From Panonychus citri (lineage: Eukaryota > Arthropoda > Arachnida > Trombidiformes > Tetranychidae), in assembly GCF_014898815.1 (NCBI RefSeq), contig NW_026515521.1, positions 124,001-188,000 on the forward strand: a DNA stretch of 64,000 nt, in the 5' to 3' direction. The notes under the pieces are model-generated. The model was not told where the DNA came from and did not search any database. It was given only the letters and a program-made list of their open reading frames with translations. Positions 61,349-64,000 of the stretch are shown piece by piece (the first letter of the stretch is position 1; each line of letters begins with the position of its first letter). The position numbers and the translations under genes are program-made.

Positions 61349-61355
61349 TATAAAT
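61349..61355 (+). promoter_or_regulatory. TATA-like box in LTR
   Basis: TATAAAT 23 bases before an AATAAA, in the usual U3/R position about 150 bases before the LTR end. Confidence 0.4.
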
Positions 61356-61377
61356 TTCATTGTGTTTTAGTTTAATT

Positions 61378-61383
61378 AATAAA
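61378..61383 (+). terminator. AATAAA signal in LTR
   Basis: Polyadenylation-type hexamer in the putative R region of the 5' LTR, followed by about 125 bases of R/U5. Confidence 0.4.
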
Positions 61384-61511
61384 CTTTAATTGTTAAAGAA
61401 TATTCAGTCTCAAAACTGTGAAGTTATCAATCCTACGAACTTAGATTGTTGTAGGCAATCGTGTCTTCTGAAGAGAAGTTAGGAAACTTTCCAAATTAAT
61501 CCCTACAAAAG

Positions 61512-61527
61512 TGGCGACCCAGGCAGG
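61512..61527 (+). other. primer binding site
   Basis: TGGCGACCCAGGCAGG, four bases after the LTR end. It shares TGGCGA with the PBS of the other element and then differs, so the two may use different tRNAs. Pairing tRNA not identified. Confidence 0.65.
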
Positions 61528-61597
61528 ATTGATTTCGTCTCAGTGTGAAACTGTGTATACTTTAGTCGTTGGTGAAAATTCTGGTTCTTCTGAGAGA

Positions 61598-62845
61598 ATG
61601 GCTGATCGTATTGTGAATTCGGTTACTGATGAAGAAGCTACTGAGTTTCTTAATAGGTGTTGTGTGTCTGTTCCTGTTAAGAGTTTTGTGACCAAGAGAA
61701 TGGTTGAGGTGTTAAAGACTAACTATTTGGTGCAAAACGTGGAGCTTAGTGATCGTGAAATACCCAAGCAACTTCTTCAAGAAGCATTAGAATGTGAGGT
61801 TCCTTCATGGATCCGGAGGATGAGAATTATGAAATTTAGTGAAACTGAAATCCAACAAATTTTGGGACTAGTTGGTAAAACTGAGGAGGCTATTTTAGCG
61901 GTAACTCCTGAAGAGATAAAGACTATACCTATTGGTGTGGGTACTCGTCATTTACTCGAAAGGCTGATTCTGGAACTACGAGACGTAGAGGAAGATATTT
62001 CTACGGTGGTGGATCAACCTGTTGTAATCCCTCGAAGGATTGAAAATACACCAGTCACCCAAGTTGTTAACACTGGTCAGTATATACCTGACCCAAAGAT
62101 AAAAGATTTTGAGAAATCTGATGACCCATACGAGTGGGTGATGAGAGCTGAAAGAAGGTTAGCTCTGGAACGTGTCGATGATGACACAAGACTTCGTTGT
62201 CTTAAAAAGGGATTCTCGCATGATCTCTTACACATTGCTGAAACTATTGACCCTGATATACGAGATTACAAGGAATATCTCAAAGCTCTTTATGAAAAGC
62301 TAATGGGACCAGCAACAAAGTCCGCTGCTCTTCATGAGCTGATGAACTTAAGATATAAGTTTGATAAAACTCCAGCCGAGTTTATAACAAATCTTAAGGA
62401 TCTGATTTTCAAGAGTCAAGGAAAAGTTTCTGATGAAACCCTTATCGTGATGATGTTGGAAAGGGTACCTCCTGATGTAAAGAAAGATATATTTCATCAG
62501 AGGGCAAATAAATCAATGAATGATTTGACCGATATTTTGAACCTTTACTATTATGAGAGAAGAGATCAGTCTCGAAACTTTAAGACTCATAATTCAAAGT
62601 ACAAGGGGAATGGTAATCCTCAACAAGGTTCTGATGGTAAAAGAAACGACGAATGGAAAAGTCGATTGAAATGTTGGAAATGCAATGGAAATGGTCATTT
62701 ATCGAGAAATTGTACCAAAATCCTGAAAATGTTTCGAAACATTCGGAAACTGAAAAGAAAACAAATCCCAAAGATGATGAGAAAAGTACTAAAAACATTA
62801 AGTTGTTGTATTCTTTGGTGGAAGTTTCGAAAATTACTCAATTGA
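61598..62845 (+). CDS. gag: gag of second element
   Basis: The start is the Met at 61598 (MADRIVNSVTDEEATEFLNR). The frame is open back to 61511, but there it runs through the PBS. Capsid-like helical region: VPSWIRRMRIMKFSETEIQQ aligns with VPDWLLDFRLENISELEIQT of the other element, and DPYEWVMRAERRLALERVDD aligns with its TYGWLIKTRDRLAKENVDD. A zinc knuckle C-WK-C-NGNG-H-LSRN-C is near residues 359-372. After the knuckle the frame becomes Lys/Arg/Met-rich and ends at 62845, while the frame one base back carries the real continuation into protease. So the coding shift is right after the knuckle (about 62715). Confidence 0.9.
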   Translation: MADRIVNSVTDEEATEFLNRCCVSVPVKSFVTKRMVEVLKTNYLVQNVELSDREIPKQLLQEALECEVPSWIRRMRIMKFSETEIQQILGLVGKTEEAILAVTPEEIKTIPIGVGTRHLLERLILELRDVEEDISTVVDQPVVIPRRIENTPVTQVVNTGQYIPDPKIKDFEKSDDPYEWVMRAERRLALERVDDDTRLRCLKKGFSHDLLHIAETIDPDIRDYKEYLKALYEKLMGPATKSAALHELMNLRYKFDKTPAEFITNLKDLIFKSQGKVSDETLIVMMLERVPPDVKKDIFHQRANKSMNDLTDILNLYYYERRDQSRNFKTHNSKYKGNGNPQQGSDGKRNDEWKSRLKCWKCNGNGHLSRNCTKILKMFRNIRKLKRKQIPKMMRKVLKTLSCCILWWKFRKLLN

Positions 62846-63375
62846 ATAATAGTTCTCAGAGTGAGATGCCATATGTATCAGCTCGTCTTCATGACGCTGA
62901 TAAGAAAACGGTCGCTGAAGGCAATATCCTTCTGGATACTGGTGCTTGTGCCAATGTAATGGATCTCGAACTCGCACAAAAAATGGGAGCTGATATTTTG
63001 GAAACTGATAAAGTCCTTAAAGGAATTGTTTCTAATGTTTATCTTCATGCTGTTGGTTACACATACATCATCATCAAGCATAAAAACTTTAAAGAAGCTC
63101 GAGTTGTTCGTGTTCTATTGGTTAAAGATTTTGAACCAATTCTACTGCTTGGAAATTCATTTTTCCATACTTTCTTGATGAGACTCGAGTCTGATGGTGA
63201 AACTTTCAGAATTTCTGTTCGTGATGAAGATGATGGAATTTCGTGTTTACCTGATTTTGATATTAGGTGTAGTAGACCTAATGAAACTCAATTAATTCTC
63301 AATTATCCTGATGAACCAGAGGATAATGTCAATTCGAAAAGAAGAAAAAGAGGAAAAGGTAAAATCAATTTGTAA
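62653..63375 (+). CDS. protease of second element
   Basis: The coding part starts at about 62715, in -1 relative to gag. Polar linker, then the aspartic protease: ILLDTGACANVMDLELAQKM with the DTG active site, later LLLGNSFFHTFLMRLESDGE, equivalent to LLLGNAFIHVFYMKIQSDGT of the other element. There, gag and protease share a frame; here they do not, which may be a real frameshift site or an indel. It ends at 63373-63375 and overlaps the RT frame. Confidence 0.85.
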   Translation: MEKSIEMLEMQWKWSFIEKLYQNPENVSKHSETEKKTNPKDDEKSTKNIKLLYSLVEVSKITQLNNSSQSEMPYVSARLHDADKKTVAEGNILLDTGACANVMDLELAQKMGADILETDKVLKGIVSNVYLHAVGYTYIIIKHKNFKEARVVRVLLVKDFEPILLLGNSFFHTFLMRLESDGETFRISVRDEDDGISCLPDFDIRCSRPNETQLILNYPDEPEDNVNSKRRKRGKGKINL

Positions 63376-63985
63376 AGTTTGTGTTATGCCAAATGAAAGT
63401 AACTTTGTTAAAGCAAATGAAGTTGATAAACTTTACGCTGTATCAAGCCTTGAAGCTGATGAATTAACTTTTGAGGAAAAGTTAGAAAAGGCTATTAATC
63501 CTGATTTACCTGATGACAAAAAAGCGGAATTACGAAAATTGTTCATGGAATATGAATCCGTATTTTCTAAACATCGACATGACTTGGGTCTTGTCCCTCA
63601 TGATGTTTGTAAGGTAAAAATTGATATCGGTGACAATGTTGTACCATCACAAAAACCGTATCCATGTTCACCAGAGAAGAGACAAATCTTCCAAGATTTA
63701 ATTGATGCTTTAATCAAAGCTGGAATCGTTAAAGAATCTGAAGCTGATGGTGGAAGTCCCGCTTTGCTTGTTGAACGAACAACGAAGAACGGAAAAAGTT
63801 ATCGTTTGGTTTGTGATTTTCGTTGTTTAAATCATCTAACAAAAGTTCCAAGTTATCCCATGCCAAGGATAGAAGATTGCCTCGAGGCAGTGAGAGGAAC
63901 TCAGTTCTTTAACATGTTCGATCTATGTCAAGGATACCATCAGATCGAAATACCCCTGAAGAAAGATATAAAACAGTTTTCATAA
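63311..63985 (+). CDS. pol: reverse transcriptase of second element, partial
   Basis: The frame is +1 relative to protease; the Met at 63311 is probably not a true start. N-terminal pol region (FMEYESVFSKHRHDLGLVPH), then QKPYPCSPEKR, GGSPALLVE, YRLVCDFRCLNHL, YPMPRIEDCLEAVRG and FNMFDLCQGYHQIEIP, closely matching the other element. Right after EIP, at a run of four C (63953-63956), the frame is lost. The RT sequence goes on in another frame to the window end at 64000, before the catalytic FDD box. Confidence 0.9.
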   Translation: MNQRIMSIRKEEKEEKVKSICKVCVMPNESNFVKANEVDKLYAVSSLEADELTFEEKLEKAINPDLPDDKKAELRKLFMEYESVFSKHRHDLGLVPHDVCKVKIDIGDNVVPSQKPYPCSPEKRQIFQDLIDALIKAGIVKESEADGGSPALLVERTTKNGKSYRLVCDFRCLNHLTKVPSYPMPRIEDCLEAVRGTQFFNMFDLCQGYHQIEIPLKKDIKQFS

Positions 63986-64000
63986 CTCCTGATGGAAAAT

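Larger units (their letters stand above)
60981..61507 (+). repeat. putative 5' LTR
   Basis: The end is well placed: ...CCCTACA at 61507, four bases (AAAG) before a TGG primer site. The start at TGTGAGG (60981) is chosen because the other element's LTR has a TGTGAG terminus and the length is plausible. Inside are TATAAAT (61349-61355) and AATAAA (61378-61383). Confidence 0.5.
60981..64000 (+). mobile_element. second Ty3/gypsy retrotransposon, 5' part, cut by window end
   Basis: Order LTR, PBS, gag, protease, RT on the plus strand. Gag and RT are clearly related to those of the element at 2301-13542 but far from identical, so this is a different family of the same lineage. Gag, protease and RT lie in three consecutive frames with shifts, and the RT frame is broken again near 63955. 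The start at 60981 is a guess, because the 3' LTR is outside the window. Confidence 0.85.

Noticed and set aside
1..64000. tRNA or rRNA genes
   Set aside because: No cloverleaf-compatible A/B boxes (GGTTCGAATCC-type) or conserved rRNA blocks noticed. A tRNAscan or Infernal run would be decisive.

Overview
The window is eukaryotic, AT-rich and intron-rich. It carries one large host gene and two Ty3/gypsy LTR retrotransposons. The host gene is a TMTC-family gene, closest to TMTC3, an ER O-mannosyltransferase-like membrane protein with a TPR tail. Its exons are scattered over about 33 kb with GT-AG introns of up to 7.7 kb. The dense TCATCA/TGATGA and GA/CT microsatellites, the His/Asn/Ser runs inside coding exons and the type of retrotransposon suggest an arthropod, perhaps an acariform mite. 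That assignment is an inference from composition, not a proof.

Layout. 1-2296: no gene seen. 2301-13542: a complete, minus-strand Ty3/gypsy element of 11.2 kb with two nearly identical LTRs, a 4-bp target duplication (GTCA), a primer-binding site, gag-protease, RT-RNase H and integrase. Between integrase and the 3' LTR, where an env gene would sit, are two extra reading frames: a 607-residue protein with a degenerate RING plus TRAF/SIAH-like zinc fingers, and a 410-residue protein whose N-terminal half resembles a DEDDh 3'-5' exonuclease (ISG20/REXO type) that has lost key acidic residues. 13547-26412: no gene recognised, only microsatellites. 26413-59722: TMTC3-like exons on the plus strand, with compatible phases up to the last exon. 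46791-52423: a tandem duplication of about 2.8 kb containing two of those exons; the second copy is frameshifted. 60981-64000: the 5' part of a second, related Ty3/gypsy element (LTR, PBS, gag, protease, start of RT) on the plus strand, cut by the window end.

How the parts relate. The accessory ORFs of the first element are the most unusual content: a zinc-finger (ubiquitin-ligase-like) protein followed, with an 11-base overlap, by a pseudo-exonuclease with a Ser/Pro-rich tail whose stop codon is formed by the first three bases of the 3' LTR. The host gene is unrelated to them. The first TMTC3 exons (N-terminal membrane helices) were not found, so whether the first element lies inside a TMTC3 intron or upstream of the gene is open.

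Data quality caveat. The differences between the two LTRs, between the two copies of the duplication, and the frameshifts in pol, in the last TMTC3 exon and in the second element are nearly all one- or two-base indels, many of them in homopolymers or short repeats. They may be assembly errors rather than biology.
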